DNA of 64,000 bases from Henricia sp. BOLD:AAB3569 (Eukaryota; Echinodermata; Asteroidea; Spinulosida; Echinasteridae). The stretch spans positions 1 to 64,000 of the forward strand of contig JBBELK010000682.1 in assembly GCA_037783545.1 (NCBI GenBank), read 5' to 3'. Position 1 is the stretch's first letter, and every line of letters begins with the position of its first letter. Both the position numbers and the translations under genes were made by a program. The notes beneath the pieces were generated by a model. That model was not told the DNA's origin and did not search any database. It saw only the letters and a list, made by a program, of their open reading frames with translations. Of the stretch, positions 48,985-61,079 are shown piece after piece.

Positions 48985-49830
48985 CGAGGTGTCCCCTATA
49001 CATGTACGTGGCAACCATGTCACGCAACAGATTCACAACAATCCTCTGCTACCTGCATCTTGCCGACAACTGCAGAGCACAAGCAGGAAACAACGTTTGT
49101 GAACAGAAACTGTCCAAACTCCAGCCACTACTCGACATCTTCCTGCCAAGTTGTCTGCGTGTGTACAGGCCCGGACGGAACCTATCCCCCGACGAGAGCA
49201 TGGTACGGTTCAAAGGACGACAGCTTCAAGCAGTACATGCCACGGAAACCGATTAAATGAGTTAAATGTTACGCATTGAATGAATCAGATGGGATATATG
49301 TGTGCTTGGGTCATGTACACAGGACGTAGTCCAAGCCAGGCTGATACCAGCCATCAGATATGCCAACATTGCAATTTGATAAAGAGTAGTTTGCCACAGG
49401 GCACCTACTTTGGACACAATTTTATAAATTACACCCAAGCTTCATTTAAAACCCACATTTGAAGCTATACATTCTATAATTATGTCACAATACTAATCGT
49501 CATTGGCTAAACAATTGTACAAACTACGCGTAAATGTTGGCATCAGAGTAGGCCTGCTGGAGTCGATGCTGCAACTAGCCATCCAACCCACATTTCGATA
49601 CCAGGACAGGCCGTCCTGAAACTGGTGAAGAGTTGCACACAGAGGGCATACTCTATTCAAGGATAATTGGTATTCTGATCCAGCTCTGTTCTCCAAGTTG
49701 ACCCAGCTGGGCGTTGGATACTGTGGGACTGTCCGCCACAATGCACACTGACTGCCACTCGGTGCAGACCCAAAGAAGTTTCCGATGAAGATTAGACGCG
49801 GGTAAAACTGACTTGTACGCGTATTACTAA
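48985..49830 (+). pseudogene. PiggyBac transposase relic
   Basis: The frame 49,002-49,256 reads MSRNRFTTILCYLHLADN, then LLDIFLPSCLRVYRPGRNLS and PDESMVRFKGRQL. The pattern M-R-RF-xI-xxLHFxDN followed by VYxPxxxLSxDExMxxFKGR is the PiggyBac (DDE_Tnp_1_7) core with its first catalytic Asp. Further on, about 49,655-49,735, are HTLFKDNWYSDPALFSKLTQ and LGVGYCGTVRHN, the DNWYSS-x-xL and CGTxR block with a later Asp. Stops and frameshifts separate them. Terminal repeats and a TTAA duplication were not identified. Confidence 0.7.
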
Positions 49831-50082
49831 GCAACTTCTTTAAGCACTAATTACAAAATATCTTAAACAGCTGTTTTATTGTCCGCGACTTACTTAATCA
49901 GGGCTGCGTTCAAGTACGCGAACATTTGAGTAAATGACATGGACAGTATAGGCTGAGCCAACGATGAATGTGTTTGATATGACAGAGAAACTAACTCAGT
50001 ATGTCAAGGATCACCTCAGAGCAAATCATCGACATGTTTGCCTTTCATGAGAAGCCTAAATTATAAAACTCATAGAAATAGC

Positions 50083-50590
50083 ATGTCCCAATTGCAAGAA
50101 ATCCTACAGCACATTGCAGGGTTTGCGAAAACACATTCGCAAAAAGCATGCATCTCATCCATGCAGCTCTACATTGGAAGACGGTATATTCAACTACAGC
50201 TGTGCTGCACTGAGCTTATGCCTTCTGTTCAAAGACTTTGAAGACGCACGTCGGAATGGTGACGGAGTACAAATTCCTCCTGTTATATTTCAAATTATCA
50301 GGAAAGACCAAGTACAGTTTATACCACTGTGTGCGTCTTCTGGCACAAGTAAATATCCTCCTCTCTCCAAGGTTGCCCATCAGCTAATATGGAACAGATG
50401 TGTGAACAACGCTGGCAAGATGGAGACATATGTAGAGACGGACCGTGAAATTGAACATCACAATAAGGTATTTAAAGAGGAATGCAGAAAGTTCCATGGG
50501 AAAGTCAATGCCAATTCTGCCACATTTCCTCGATTGGGTCCTCTTTTAAACAAGGCTTATTTCATGCATTTTCAAAACAAAAATAAATAA
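50083..50590 (+). CDS. C2H2 finger plus DUF6589-like C-terminus, copy 2 (3' part of a gene)
   Basis: A well-formed C2H2 finger CPNCKKSYSTLQGLRKHIRK then KH opens the region (about 50,083-50,150). It continues in frame with EDGIFNYSCAALSLCLLFKD and FEDARRNGDGVQ, then LSKVAHQLIWNRCVNNAG and DREIEHHNKVFKEECRKFHG, to a stop at 50,588-50,590. The second half resembles DUF6589 (YSxxFLSxGLLxxxFxDAxxEGDG ... WNRFVN-x-GG ... HNKxxKE), a domain frequent in marine invertebrate and fungal genes with a mobile-element-like distribution. The upstream part is decayed, so the frame is likely a relic with a long intact tail. Function unknown. Confidence 0.5.
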
Positions 50591-50599
50591 ATTAGTTGC

Positions 50600-53050
50600 G
50601 TCTGAAACAAGTTACAGACGCAAGGTGGTTGAAGTACGTAAGCTCAGCACCAAATCTTTCAAAAGAAAAAACAAGATCAAGTCCTCAAGCCTCTAGATCC
50701 AACGCACCAGATGTCTCACCACCATCTCCCGACGAACTACCCTGCGGCCAAGTTCCCTTATCAACCGCCTAGAGCATTGCCTGACCACGACGATAGAAGT
50801 ATGAGAAGAGTTCAATGTGGAATAACAACGAAGCCACACATGCCTATCAGACACTAACTTCACCCTAATTAAAACTCTAGCAGCACAAGTATCCACACTC
50901 ACTTTCAATCTTCATATGCAATTAAGTTTGAATTTAAACCAAAGAGCAAAGAAAATTTAAAGAAATTGATTTAGTAACCAACATGGTGAACGCATTCACA
51001 TCTAAAGAAATCAAAGTGACATTTTCGTCCCTTTCATCTGTTAAATTACAATGAGGCGCATTTTGGGAATAGCAAAGAGGCTCTACAAAACAACATGCAA
51101 ATTTTACGATGGATAACTGTCCTAAAAGCCAACATACGTGCAACAGCAACCAACATTTTAACGACACGAGGGAGTCATTGTTATAAACCGTATTAAATAA
51201 CTGCCATCTTGTGTCCGTGTCTTGAATGCATGCATAGTTGTGCATTTTGTGCTATATTGTTAACTAATTTAAATGACAAGAGTTGCCCAGTCCTACAAAA
51301 AGGCAGCTATTCGATACGGTCTTTATTATTGCATGTTCAGGATCACTTTTGAGTCAATATGTCAGTTCTGTTTAACCCTTACCCCTTGGTCCTATGGAAA
51401 ATTGTGTACAAATTGGAGTATTTGGTACCGTTAGGATTAAGGATCAAATTGTATGTGTGACTAGCACATGTAAGATGTTCGCCAGTCCGAGTATGCATGT
51501 GGATGGAGCTATAATTTGGGCATTTCACAGAACACAGCGCCGCCAAGAGTTTGTCAGAAAGGTAATTTGTCACCGGTGCGGTCGACAGTGTATTCATTAA
51601 TTGTAGACAATTCAGATTTGCCTTGAAAAGAAGCAGCTGATTAAGGAAGGCTAATTATTTAAACAGTTAACGTTTGATAAGGCATTCCCTACTCCCCACC
51701 CCATCGTGTCATTTAACCAAGTCAGAAAAAATCCAGTGTGAACTGCAAATCTTGGTATAACTTCCCAAGTGTACAGCTTGCATTTGGTCATGGGCACTGA
51801 TGCGTCTCCTTTCATCAGGGCAGGCCGTAGTCACAGAGAACACTGATAAGCTTAGCAAAAATGTACTACGGATAGCATGGAATATTAGCTGGTGACCACT
51901 TTTTGCTTAGTGGATTTTTTCAGTGTCAAGCAGTATGTACTAAACAGGACCTTGGAATCGGGGCAAGATGGGGAACCTAAATATACTACTTGAAGAGTTG
52001 ATTTGCAAAAAAGGGCCATTTAATTTGTTTATGTACATGTACATCATGATGTTTTGTTGCACATCTCCGAAAATATCCAGCAAAATGTACATATGTAAAA
52101 GAAAGGTATTAAATTGGTAAAACCAAGTCACTTCTACTAATTGAATGCCTCGGAGCTGCATTTTTCTGGGTATTTTCTGAAAGGCACAACAGAAAATCTT
52201 GAGGTACATGAGATCTTGAACGGCACTTTTGCAAATGAACTCTTCACTTGTGCATGGAATAGATACATGTACACTGAGAATAATATATTTACTAGTGCAT
52301 ATAATTATTAATGATGGATAGGCCCCAATGTATCACTTGCAAGATGAAACCTTTTACGGTTTCCTGGAATAAGGGAAGAAAAAAACGGAGGAATGTTGGT
52401 AAGCTAGGCTGCAGAAATTTGGGAAATTAGTTGATTATGACTTTAGACCTTGTGTACAAAACGTGAGACAGGTTGAAACATTTCTAAGCGTTTCCTCACA
52501 AAATCTTAAATTTCTCACTCCTAAATGTAGGCTTTTTCATCAAATCTGCGCTTGACGAGTCATTTAAAAAAAAAAATTCTGATCAATTTTTCAACTCTTA
52601 CAAAAATTTCAGCTACATTGAGCACCATGTAGTGTTTCCTACCATTGCTACCAACAGGTTTTTGTCAGTACAATTTTGGGTCATTGCAAATGATACATTG
52701 GGCCTTTTTTACCTACATGTAGCAGTTTTGAATTTCCCCATTAAAGTAAACGGGAGAAATGCCAAGTTCACTACAATAGAGGAACAAAACACCTCTGGTG
52801 AAATGGGGTGGTTCGACCTAACACCCCACACCCACACCCCTCCCCCCCATACCTCCCATTTCCCACCCTATGCCCCACCCCAAAATTTTGCTTTTTAACT
52901 CTTTCACTACGAAATTGTTTCAAGGTCTGTGACATAATTAATTGAAGGCCACCATTTGTTTATGTGTAAAGGCGAGGAGTAGACATTTCTCAAGCCGTGG
53001 TGAAAGAGTTAAGGTGCACTGTAACTTGAGGGGCAGTGTACATACTATAT
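50600..53050. other. No gene recognised; scattered repeats
   Basis: Open frames here are short and lack motifs. A repeat with TAAACCGTATT and TTCGATACGGTCTTTA inverted ends spans about 51,184-51,325 (family of 12,544). The rest is AT-rich, with a C/A-rich tract (CACACCCACACCCC) near 52,823. Confidence 0.45.
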
Positions 53051-53053
53051 TAT

Positions 53054-53390
53054 AAATATAAAACACCCGAATAAATCCCTGTCATCTGATTGGTGTGTTT
53101 TCGGTCAGGTGTTGAATTCAGTATTTCAGTATAACCCAGTGTGTGCATGACATGGGCTGCACATGCTGTGGGTTATCCAATCTAACTACACAACGCACAA
53201 AAGGTAGAACTGTTGAAACTGATGTGTGGTTGGCTGTTATGGGGTTTTTATCTCTAACTACATGTTGCACGATAAAGCGGGCATGTTCATCGCGAGCTAG
53301 CTAGCTAGCTGCTCACCAGACAATGGCTGGCAATTCAACGCTAATTTGTAAGTTCAGATGACGGGAATTTATTCTGGTGTTTTATAAAAC
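53054..53390. mobile_element. Foldback element (about 335 bp)
   Basis: AAAACACCCGAATAAATCCC with TGTCATCTGA is inverted by TCAGATGACGGGAATTTATT and CTGGTGTTTTATAAAAC. A smaller foldback (CAAATAATTTCATTAGG / CCTCATGAAATTATTTG) follows at 53,423-53,480. Confidence 0.65.
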
Positions 53391-53631
53391 AAATAATGAA
53401 TGCTTCAAATTTGTGCAAAAGAACAAATAATTTCATTAGGAGTCCGATTTAAATCGGTCACCTCATGAAATTATTTGTATACATTCATTTTTATACCATG
53501 CTGGACAATTATATTCTAAATACCCTTGGAAGCACATCATTGCATAAGAATCAACCATTATTTCAAATACCTCTACCCTGCTTCTTGAAAACACTCCTGA
53601 AGACCATCCTAATGTTCCCAGCGTAGGCAGC

Positions 53632-56600
53632 TCAGTGGACGCTCTTTTTGTGGTACAAGTTGATGATCATGTATCGTGAGAAGATGATGTAGAGACGTCT
53701 GAACCACACATACTGGCTGGCATGGGCTTTCATTGCTTGCTGGAACAGAGAAATTACATAATCCATTTTGTGTCACGCATTTCATCTTTTGAGGCATTAT
53801 GATATAATAAATGTACATCACACATGCGTTTGCGTTTTGCCGGTCTTGGTGGGGTGCTTCAAATATTCGTTCTCAGTCGGTTGCGTACTCTGTGACCTGC
53901 GTCATGCACTGTGTGATGTGCGTCATACTGCGTGTGGGCGCGACCCATAGTTTAAAAATGCATTGCGTTAGAACAGCACACGCGCCCATTTGGGACCGTC
54001 AAAACGAGAACCAACTAAGTAAATCATTTGCAAACGATCTAAATAATTTCATCTTCATGGATTATTTTCTGGTAACATATCATCTCGGGCAGAAACATTT
54101 CATTGGATAGTTGCTACCAGTTCAATCTCTACTTTGAGTAAGGTTGTCCCTCAACTCGTTAATTAACATTTGGGGTCATTGCAAATGATACAGTGGGCCT
54201 TTAAGGGTTAGAGACAACCAAACAAGGGGTAGGTAAGAGGGTTTTTTTAATGGCAGAGATAACCAAAACGAAATAGATGCATAATACCAGTGATGATTTT
54301 TAAAGGTTTTACATGTAACAGGCTTGGTTGAAGCATATAATAATTATGTAGGTGCGCACTTGTGTTAAGTACAACTGTATTTTGAAAAAGTGAAATTTGC
54401 CATTAAGGCCACATTGATAAACAGAAAACCTGTTTACAGTGGCCACCCATCTTTGGTCCCAAATGTCATGTGTATAATGCTTAAGCAATCTCTATCATGT
54501 CTATAAAGAGGCTACCTGTTTGACTTTTTTTTTTTTAACAATCACGAGGGTGGCCACTATACAAGCTTCACTGCACTTACATACAAGTAAGCAAATCTTC
54601 ATGCTATACTTAATGCAAAACTTCACTATAGAATAAAACATTTTATCAAATGGGGCTTTGGACATGGTCTTGAAAGACAACATGTATACAGGTGTATACA
54701 CCAAAAAAGTATAATTTGACTATCTGTTTAACTCACCCGTGCCTTCCAGTAGTTGCGAGGTCCAGCAAAGAACATGTGTCTGCTCATCAGTATACTGAAG
54801 GGAACGTCAAGGACAAACAAGTATTTCCTCAATGTAGACACAGTCTGAAGGAAGTACAGCTTGATACCTGCAAATTAACAGAATACATGGTCAAGGTTCG
54901 TTGGTCAATGATTTGCTTGAATGTCAAGTCTTCCAGGTGGCCTACAGAATTGTTGAGCCGAATCAGCTGATTTGTGCTCAGCTGAAAATGCAATTTTGAA
55001 TTTCCCCAATACCGGTAGGCTCAGTACCAATGCAAGAAAGCTACTAGTAATGGTTAGCCATGCCTACATTGAACTCGTTTGTGATACTAATTACGGCACC
55101 GTTGACAAATCAAGTCCAATGGGTACAGCCAGAAAACACAAACTGAAATGTAACTGTAAAGTCCTGCGAGGACAGGCATTGGGAAACGATTAAGCAGTTG
55201 ATCATTTATTTATTTATTTATTTATTTATTTACCACATCCAACAGCGGAAGGACCGCCAATTACAGGAATAGGAACAATTAATATATATTTGAATAACTA
55301 TCAACTTCTAAGATGAATTAGAAATGGCCAGAGACACCGGGGAATCCCTCCCCTTGCTCTTCACGAAAGAATGCTCTGGTATCTTTAAAGTGCGTTACCG
55401 AAACCTAACACACTGGACCAACGGCTTTACATCCCTTCCGAAGCACGGAACAAGTGTGATTAAGTGCCTTGCTCAAGAGCACAAGTACCACAACCCGTCA
55501 CGGCCCGGAATCGAACCCACATTCTAGTACTGGCACAGGAACTTGAGTTCGACGCACTAGACCGCTCGGCCATAACACCCCATACATGTAGCCTCAGACC
55601 TTGTGTTCAAAACACATGATACAGACCGAGAAATTTGTAAGTGTTTCCTCACAAAATCATTTTCTCATTACTAATTTTGGGTCAACTTCTCTACTCTTGA
55701 CAAATCACAAACAGGTTATTCAACTTTCATGTGGACCCAAGGTTTGACATACCCAAGGACATTCTACAGGCTGAAAATAAACCTTACATATGGAAGAATT
55801 ATGAAAATGTTAATGGCTTGAGGTAACTTTTCACAAAAATAAGTCGAATGTGAAGACGACTTTAGATTCAATTTGATAGCAGGTGGAGGTAGAGGGGTGC
55901 TGGAAAAATTGGGGGTTATTATTGTTTCGCTTACCTTTGGGGATTTTGTGCGATTCCAGTAGTGCTCTGTAAGGGGAAAAAAAAGGTTAAATCTAATCAT
56001 TCCACAAAAACGACATGGCAAATAGGAAGAAAACGGAACATTTTCAGGATTGTCAGAAGCAATTTAACTGAATTAAATACATTTATTACGTTTTTACTGC
56101 CAATTCAGCTGACTTGTATGACTTTTCCCAAGTCATGTCTATTTCCAGGTAAATCTGTTAGCATTGCTAACTTAGCAAAAACCTGAAGTTGGAGTTAGCA
56201 AGTCGACAACCATCCGTAGCTCACTCTGCAAGTTTGTAGTCGCACTGTAAATTTAGTGGCCTCACGCTCAGACCCTAGAAGTCTTTAAGGGCAAAAATAG
56301 CAAAATATGATGCTGGGACGAACACAAAGAGAAGCAGTCAGGCAGAAAGATGGGTTGGAGTGGAAAACCAATTAGGGGAACAAAGGGCAGGTCTGGGGCT
56401 GGAGGGGGAACAAAACAGGGATTAGGAGTACTAGGAAAGAGGGGAGTGGGAGAAAAGGACTGTGGAAGGAGATTAGAAAAGGACTGACAATGAGTGGAGC
56501 AGGGGTGGAAGAAAAACTGGTGTGGGGTAATTTGCATTTAGTGACATTTTGTAAAAGGAAAACCTGATGTGTCACCACACCACAAGGCTTTAATCCTTGG

Positions 56601-59023
56601 TTTCTTTAAATTAGCATGAACCTGCATTGTAGTTAATCAAAATTTAAGACGTACCTTGCACCCTTGTAGCAGGAAATGTGATTCTTGTGGCCACTTACGC
56701 CAGAAGCATCAAATGTGAAGATCTGAGGATGACAACAGTTTCAAAAATTAGTTGAACAAAAATTGTCAATAATAAGATTAAAGATGGCTTAAAGGCACAG
56801 GCTCTGCGCGCGTGAAGCCAAATTCGTGCCACTAAATATGCAGCAAAGGCATAGAGCTATAATTTAATAAGTTGAACAAAAATTAGCATGATTTGGAATC
56901 ATTTTAAAAAGCAGCAAAACTGTCACACGGACAGTGATTTTTAAGGTGGGAAAGTAATGAAAACTTATTTTCTTCCACGAGTCTCACCATGTTGATGTCC
57001 AGATCTTCGGTGTATTTCAGGATTTGCTCACTCACAACATCAGTGTCCCAGAAAATGTCAGGATTGTCAGGCAGCTTCCTGGAAGAAAAAACACGAACAC
57101 AAATCACAAATAATGCAATGTGAATTTCAAAAAAACAATTATCAAAAATGAAAGACCTATTAGCATGAAGTCATTGCCTCAGTGCAAAATCGTTTTGTAC
57201 ATGTAGGACCTGGTGTTATTAAATTTGCTGTAAGAACTGAAAAAGTGGAAGAAATTTTCATAGACGAAGGTTGTCAAAAGCTGTCAATTCACAATTTATA
57301 AGCAAGCAATGGTTTGCATGTTTCTGCATGTCAAACTGGAACAGAGTTATTGAGCGATCTGGTGTACTGCACTTTAAAGGCAGTATACATGATTGGTATC
57401 TCGAAAATCAGAAATGTTCACAGATTTACGCCTAACTTACACAATATAAACATGATGACCGTAGAAAACTTCGCCTGAAATGGTTGTCTAAGGTACTATA
57501 GTCTTTGAGAAATGAGTAAAAGATTTATTTTTCGTCTCATGAGACGAAAATTCAATTCGCCCCAAAACCATTTCGCCCGAGTGCCATTTCGCCCCAAATC
57601 ACTTTGTCTAAACACTACATCGCCCAAATGCTACTTCGCCCCAAAACCACTTCGTGCACAGGCCGTGGTTCAGGGCGAAGTTAGTGCAAACCCTGTTTTG
57701 ACGGTTTTCTAAAAAGTTAGACAGAGTACGGAGGTGGTTTTTGCTCAGGTTGGTTTTAATCATGCATATCTTAAATCACACTTGGGAATAAAACCATTTG
57801 TAACAGTTTACCAATCGTGTATACTAACTTCGAGACCTGTTCAATTCCAGGCGAGTTCAAATCCAGGCCTGCCATGATGCGCGTGCACTTGGGCAAGGCA
57901 CTTAAAGTACTTAATGGAATGATATTGAGCCAAGTGAGCAGCAGCCGATTTCACGAAAAATTGCGTAGCTTGCGCAACCTTTGAAAATGGCATAAGACCC
58001 ATAGGCTTGCGTGTAATTATCACAGGAATGTTGCGCAGCTTACGCAATAAAAGGTTGCGCAAGCGGGCTTACGTAGTGCGTGAGGATTCATGAAATCAGC
58101 TGCAGGGGTAATGTGAGCACCTTGCTTAGTGCGAGATATAAAAATGTATCATTGTGATATAAACTCCTCAAAAATTCGGAAAGTCAAGTTTGACTGACGA
58201 TTTCTCTCTTGTTATTGAATCATTTCCCTTGAATTTAGTATCATTGGAAAGCCCTGTTATTCCTCTTTACACTGATGTGTCATTTGTTATGATTAATCAA
58301 TTTGGGGATGTGCAGTATAGCGGAATACAGGGGTGGGTGGAAAGTGAAATGTCACAAAATTCACTGCTATTGTCATGCAGTGCATTCGCCTTTTGCTTCG
58401 AGGATGGGAATGTGTCATCAATGCACTTTTTGACAATAGCAATGCATTTTGTGACATTTCACTTTACACCTGCCCCCGTATTCAGCTGTGCTGCACATCC
58501 CCCAATTGCTTAATCATAACAAATGACACATCGTAAAGAGGAATAACAGGGCTTTCCAATGATATAAAATTCAAGGAAAATTATTTTGCAACAAGAGAGA
58601 AATCGTCAGTCAAACTTGACTTTCCGAACTTTTTTTGAGGAGTTTATATATTGGGATTACCTGCTGAATAGACTTATCTGACAAAGGAAAACTGCAGTGT
58701 ATCTCCAATGCATTTACATGAAGTCACAATAGACAAGTTTAAAGTAGTGAAAACTGTTCCCTCTGGTATTCAACCAATACAACTGGCTGCTTATTGTTAC
58801 TTGCAAATTCATACAATTAACATCTCAGTACCAAGATAGGCCTATATGCTCAAGGTCTAACTCAATATTTTGTACATTTACATGGGGGTTAACAGTTAAT
58901 CAGTTTGTTGTTTTTTTGCTTACTCGTTATTTAGCACAATGACGCTGAGTGGGTCCGTTAAACCGAGGATCTTGCAGCTAGCTGTCAGTTCCTTCTCTCT
59001 CACAGGCCCATTTTTGTTATCTC
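53632..59023 (-). CDS. PIGL: PIGL homologue, GlcNAc-PI de-N-acetylase, exons 2 to last
   Basis: Six minus-strand exons join in consistent phase: 59,023-58,924; 57,078-56,988; 56,722-56,655; 55,966-55,935; 54,867-54,737; 53,739-53,632 (stop TGA at 53,634-53,632). All have GT/AG borders. The joined product follows PIG-L: a block ending [15 protein letters not shown], then [19 protein letters not shown], the signature [37 protein letters not shown], and at the end [23 protein letters not shown] removes the acetyl group from GlcNAc-phosphatidylinositol, the second step of GPI-anchor synthesis, on the cytoplasmic face of the ER. The GVSGHxNH histidines of the metal site are present. The first exon, which should carry the membrane anchor and HPDDE motif, was not found up to 64,000. 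No breaks were seen, so the gene is probably live. Confidence 0.85.
54499..54576. repeat. Interspersed repeat of the AAAGAGG-CACCTG / GGGTGGCCAC family
   Basis: CTATAAAGAGGCTACCTGTT, a T-run, then ACGAGGGTGGCCACTATAC and TTCACTGCA. The same family as 2,193-2,257 and the window start. It lies in a PIGL intron. Confidence 0.5.
55200..55590 (-). mobile_element. tRNA-derived SINE, inverted copy with TTTA tail
   Basis: On the minus strand the head reads GGCCGAGCGGTCTAGTGCG (box A), then TGGGTTCGATTCCGGGCC (box B), followed by CTTGAGCAAGGCACTTAATC, CGGAAGGGATGTAAAGCCGT and TCTTTCGTGAAGAGCAAGGG. It ends in (TAAA)n at 55,203-55,231 on the plus strand. It is the same body as 17,195-17,535 with a different tail repeat. 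It lies in a PIGL intron. Confidence 0.8.
57512..57690 (+). repeat. Imperfect short tandem motif (TTCGCCCCAAA)
   Basis: After a TCGTCTCATGAGACGA palindrome, TTCGCCC(C/G)AAA or a near variant recurs about seven times at 14-24 bp spacing (57,558, 57,571, 57,588, 57,622, 57,637, 57,675). It lies in a PIGL intron. No coding role. Confidence 0.5.
57843..57915 (+). repeat. SINE fragment
   Basis: AGTTCAAATCCAGGCC (box B-like) and CACTTGGGCAAGGCACTTAA match the junction of head and body of the SINE at 17,262-17,305. Confidence 0.45.
57941..58103. mobile_element. Foldback repeat (about 160 bp)
   Basis: GCAGCCGATTTCACGAA on the left is inverted by TTCATGAAATCAGCTGC on the right. TTGCGCAACC and GGTTGCGCAA continue inside, with TTGCG(C/T) repeated several times. 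Confidence 0.55.
58161..58645. mobile_element. Complete foldback element, AAACTCCTCAAAAA family (485 bp)
   Basis: The two arms of roughly 220 bp are inverted over nearly their whole length: AAACTCCTCAAAAATTCGGA / TTTTTTGAGGAGTTT at the ends, GTCAAGTTTGACTGACG and its complement, GGGGATGTGCAG and its complement. The loop is near 58,385-58,430. Flanks are GATAT and ATATA, so a TA-type target duplication is possible. It encodes nothing. Confidence 0.8.
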
Positions 59024-59282
59024 CTAAAAAATAGATTTAAATTTCTTTTTAAAAATCAAGTCAATACACGTCTCCAAGTTTTGAGCAGAAAACTGTATGC
59101 CAATTATGGCAAGCCTTAGTATGATGAAATATTGATTTTGCTGAAAGAGGATGGATTAAGGCCATGCCAATATATTGACCAAAGAGTTAATAGCCAACAG
59201 TTGCCTTGACCATAAGTAATATGCTTCAACTACATGTATTTTAAGCGGCTTTTTAATAAGACCAATTTCTTAATTTTTACTG

Positions 59283-59550
59283 CAGTTGCCGTCGATGTGC
59301 GCACACGTAATACGGTATTCAGACACACGTGCAACTAACAGCAACTACGCATGCAACTACGTATACATCGACGCAACTGACTGCAACTGGGTACAACTAG
59401 TTGCCAGAAAGTAGAACATGAGCAACTCGCGGCAACTGGGATTTTTCCAGTTGCCAGTAGTTGCAAGTATGCACACATCGACCTTTTTGAGCAACTGATC
59501 AGTTGCTCCCAGTTGCCACTAGTTGCAATGTCGATGTACGCTAGGCTTAA
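59283..59550. mobile_element. Non-autonomous repeat with AGTTGC arrays
   Basis: GTTGCCGTCGATGTGCGCAC on the left is inverted, loosely, by AATGTCGATGTACGCTAGGC on the right. The interior carries GCAACT or its complement about 14 times. This resembles the motif-array elements at 10,061 and 61,937. It lies upstream of the PIGL exons. Confidence 0.55.
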
Positions 59551-60477
59551 AACCAATGTTCTGTAAATTTTTCTGTGCTTTAGGCCAAACAAAAAAATAG
59601 TTCTGCTTCCGATTACATGGCATTTCAAAATAGGGTAGGTAGGTAGGGAATTATTTTTTTTTTGCCAATTTTTTGTGTGCACAATCATATGGAGGCATCT
59701 GCGTGTAGTCAAGGCTTAAGGGTAACAGTAAAACAATGGAAACAAGACTACCAAATAACTTCTACAATACATGAAGCACGTCGTTAGAAATTTATTTATT
59801 CGTTTATATATATATAATAATAAATATATATGTTTTTTTTTTTTCATTATTTTTTTTTTCATTTTTTTTTCCGATAAAAAAAATAGGGTCACAGCCTAAA
59901 AATAGGGTCGGTCGGGAAACCGGAAGCAGAACTATTATTTTTTTTGGCCTTAGCAATGATGGATGTTTCAAATTACCACCAAATGTTTACACTCAGCTAC
60001 CCTGGCACATTATGTCATACTTCAGTAGTCTATTCACGAGGCACAACATTTCTGGCGGCATACAGACTTGCCCATTGCATATCATCCAATCAAAATGTAA
60101 CCTTTATGCCAGTAATGGATTTTATATGGAAGCCGCTCTTAAAATGGTGAAATTATCATCAGGGTCAGTTTAAATGAGCAAGTCGATATCAAATTAACCT
60201 TGGAAGAAAACTGGGGGATTTTGCCAGGTATAAAAACTAGAAAAGCGGACTTACAAAAGCCATAGACATGTACACTGCCAATGCATGAATAGAAAAACAG
60301 TACATTAATCTGCACAACGTCAAGTATTGGATTCTGAAGTTACACGATTTGGAGAAAGTTAGCACTAACACTTCTCAATCCTCAAATCAATGTGATCTTT
60401 CACACCTTACGGAACTAGGGTTGTTGAAGTGCGAAACCACAACCATTTCAGAGGAACAATTCAAGCTTTACAGTGCA

Positions 60478-60999
60478 ATGGAAACAGCAACTATCGTTTG
60501 TTTTATTCTGGCATTGAGTGTGCACTGCAGTAGTGTTCCACAAGGCAATGTGCTTGACTATCGCTGTGTGATTCTGAAACCCACTGCATGCCCCGAAGGA
60601 TGGAAGTTATGGGGTGACCACTGCTTCAAACCCCTGGATGGCGTTCACAGCTGGCAAGCGGCCACCACCACAGCATGCCAAAACGTGGGCGGATGGTTGG
60701 CCACGCCTCACTCACACGAGGAAAATGCATTTATACTGAGCATGGCAATTGAGGATGCCGAAGGAGTGTGGCTGGGCTGCGACGACTGGAAACAAGAAGG
60801 GTACTGGGAGTGTTTGGAGAACGGTCGGGAGGTCGGTTTTTACAACTGGGGAATAGGAGAGCCCGACAATGCGGCTGGTAAGGAGAATTGTGCAGTGATT
60901 GAGAAAGCTGACGCGATGTGGCACGATGTGTACTGCGATTATAAGCACTACTCGGTAGTGTGCAAGAGTTCAGTGCCTGGCGTCTTGATCGCATCTTAA
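60478..60999 (+). CDS. Secreted C-type lectin-domain protein (173 aa)
   Basis: The frame is open further upstream (to 60,349), but ATG 60,478 is the likely start because it begins a signal peptide: METATIVCFILALSVHCSSV, with cleavage probably near residue 20-23. One C-type lectin domain follows from C38 to C162, with GWKLWGDHCFKPL, a WIGL-like VWLGCDDW, GEPDN (128-131) and a final MWHDVYCDYKHYSVVC. Cysteines pair plausibly as C38-C49, C67-C162, C138-C153, with an extra pair C101-C112. The calcium/sugar site is EPD rather than EPN, and the usual WND is WHD, so sugar preference and calcium dependence are uncertain. It appears intronless. AATAAA lies at 61,080-61,085. Such lectins act in invertebrate recognition and immunity. 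Confidence 0.85.
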   Translation: METATIVCFILALSVHCSSVPQGNVLDYRCVILKPTACPEGWKLWGDHCFKPLDGVHSWQAATTTACQNVGGWLATPHSHEENAFILSMAIEDAEGVWLGCDDWKQEGYWECLENGREVGFYNWGIGEPDNAAGKENCAVIEKADAMWHDVYCDYKHYSVVCKSSVPGVLIAS

Positions 61000-61079
61000 A
61001 TGCAGCAGACTTTTGTTGGAACATTTTCTTTGAGCAGTACACACGATATGCAGAGTTGGTTATATTGGAAAATGCCTCA

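Noticed and set aside
48862..49260. The 132-codon frame overlapping the PiggyBac relic
   Set aside because: It lies in another phase; the PiggyBac signature (LHLADN, PDESMVRFKGR) is in the frame starting at 49,002.
56268..56578. Minus-strand proline-rich frames
   Set aside because: They come from a purine-rich (GGGGA-type) low-complexity stretch in a PIGL intron, without start or splice support.
60120..60180. A possible PIGL first exon (minus-strand 'DPDD')
   Set aside because: A weak minus-strand resemblance to the HPDDE motif occurs near 60,165, but no His precedes it, the frame is closed by stops, and no matching splice donor follows.
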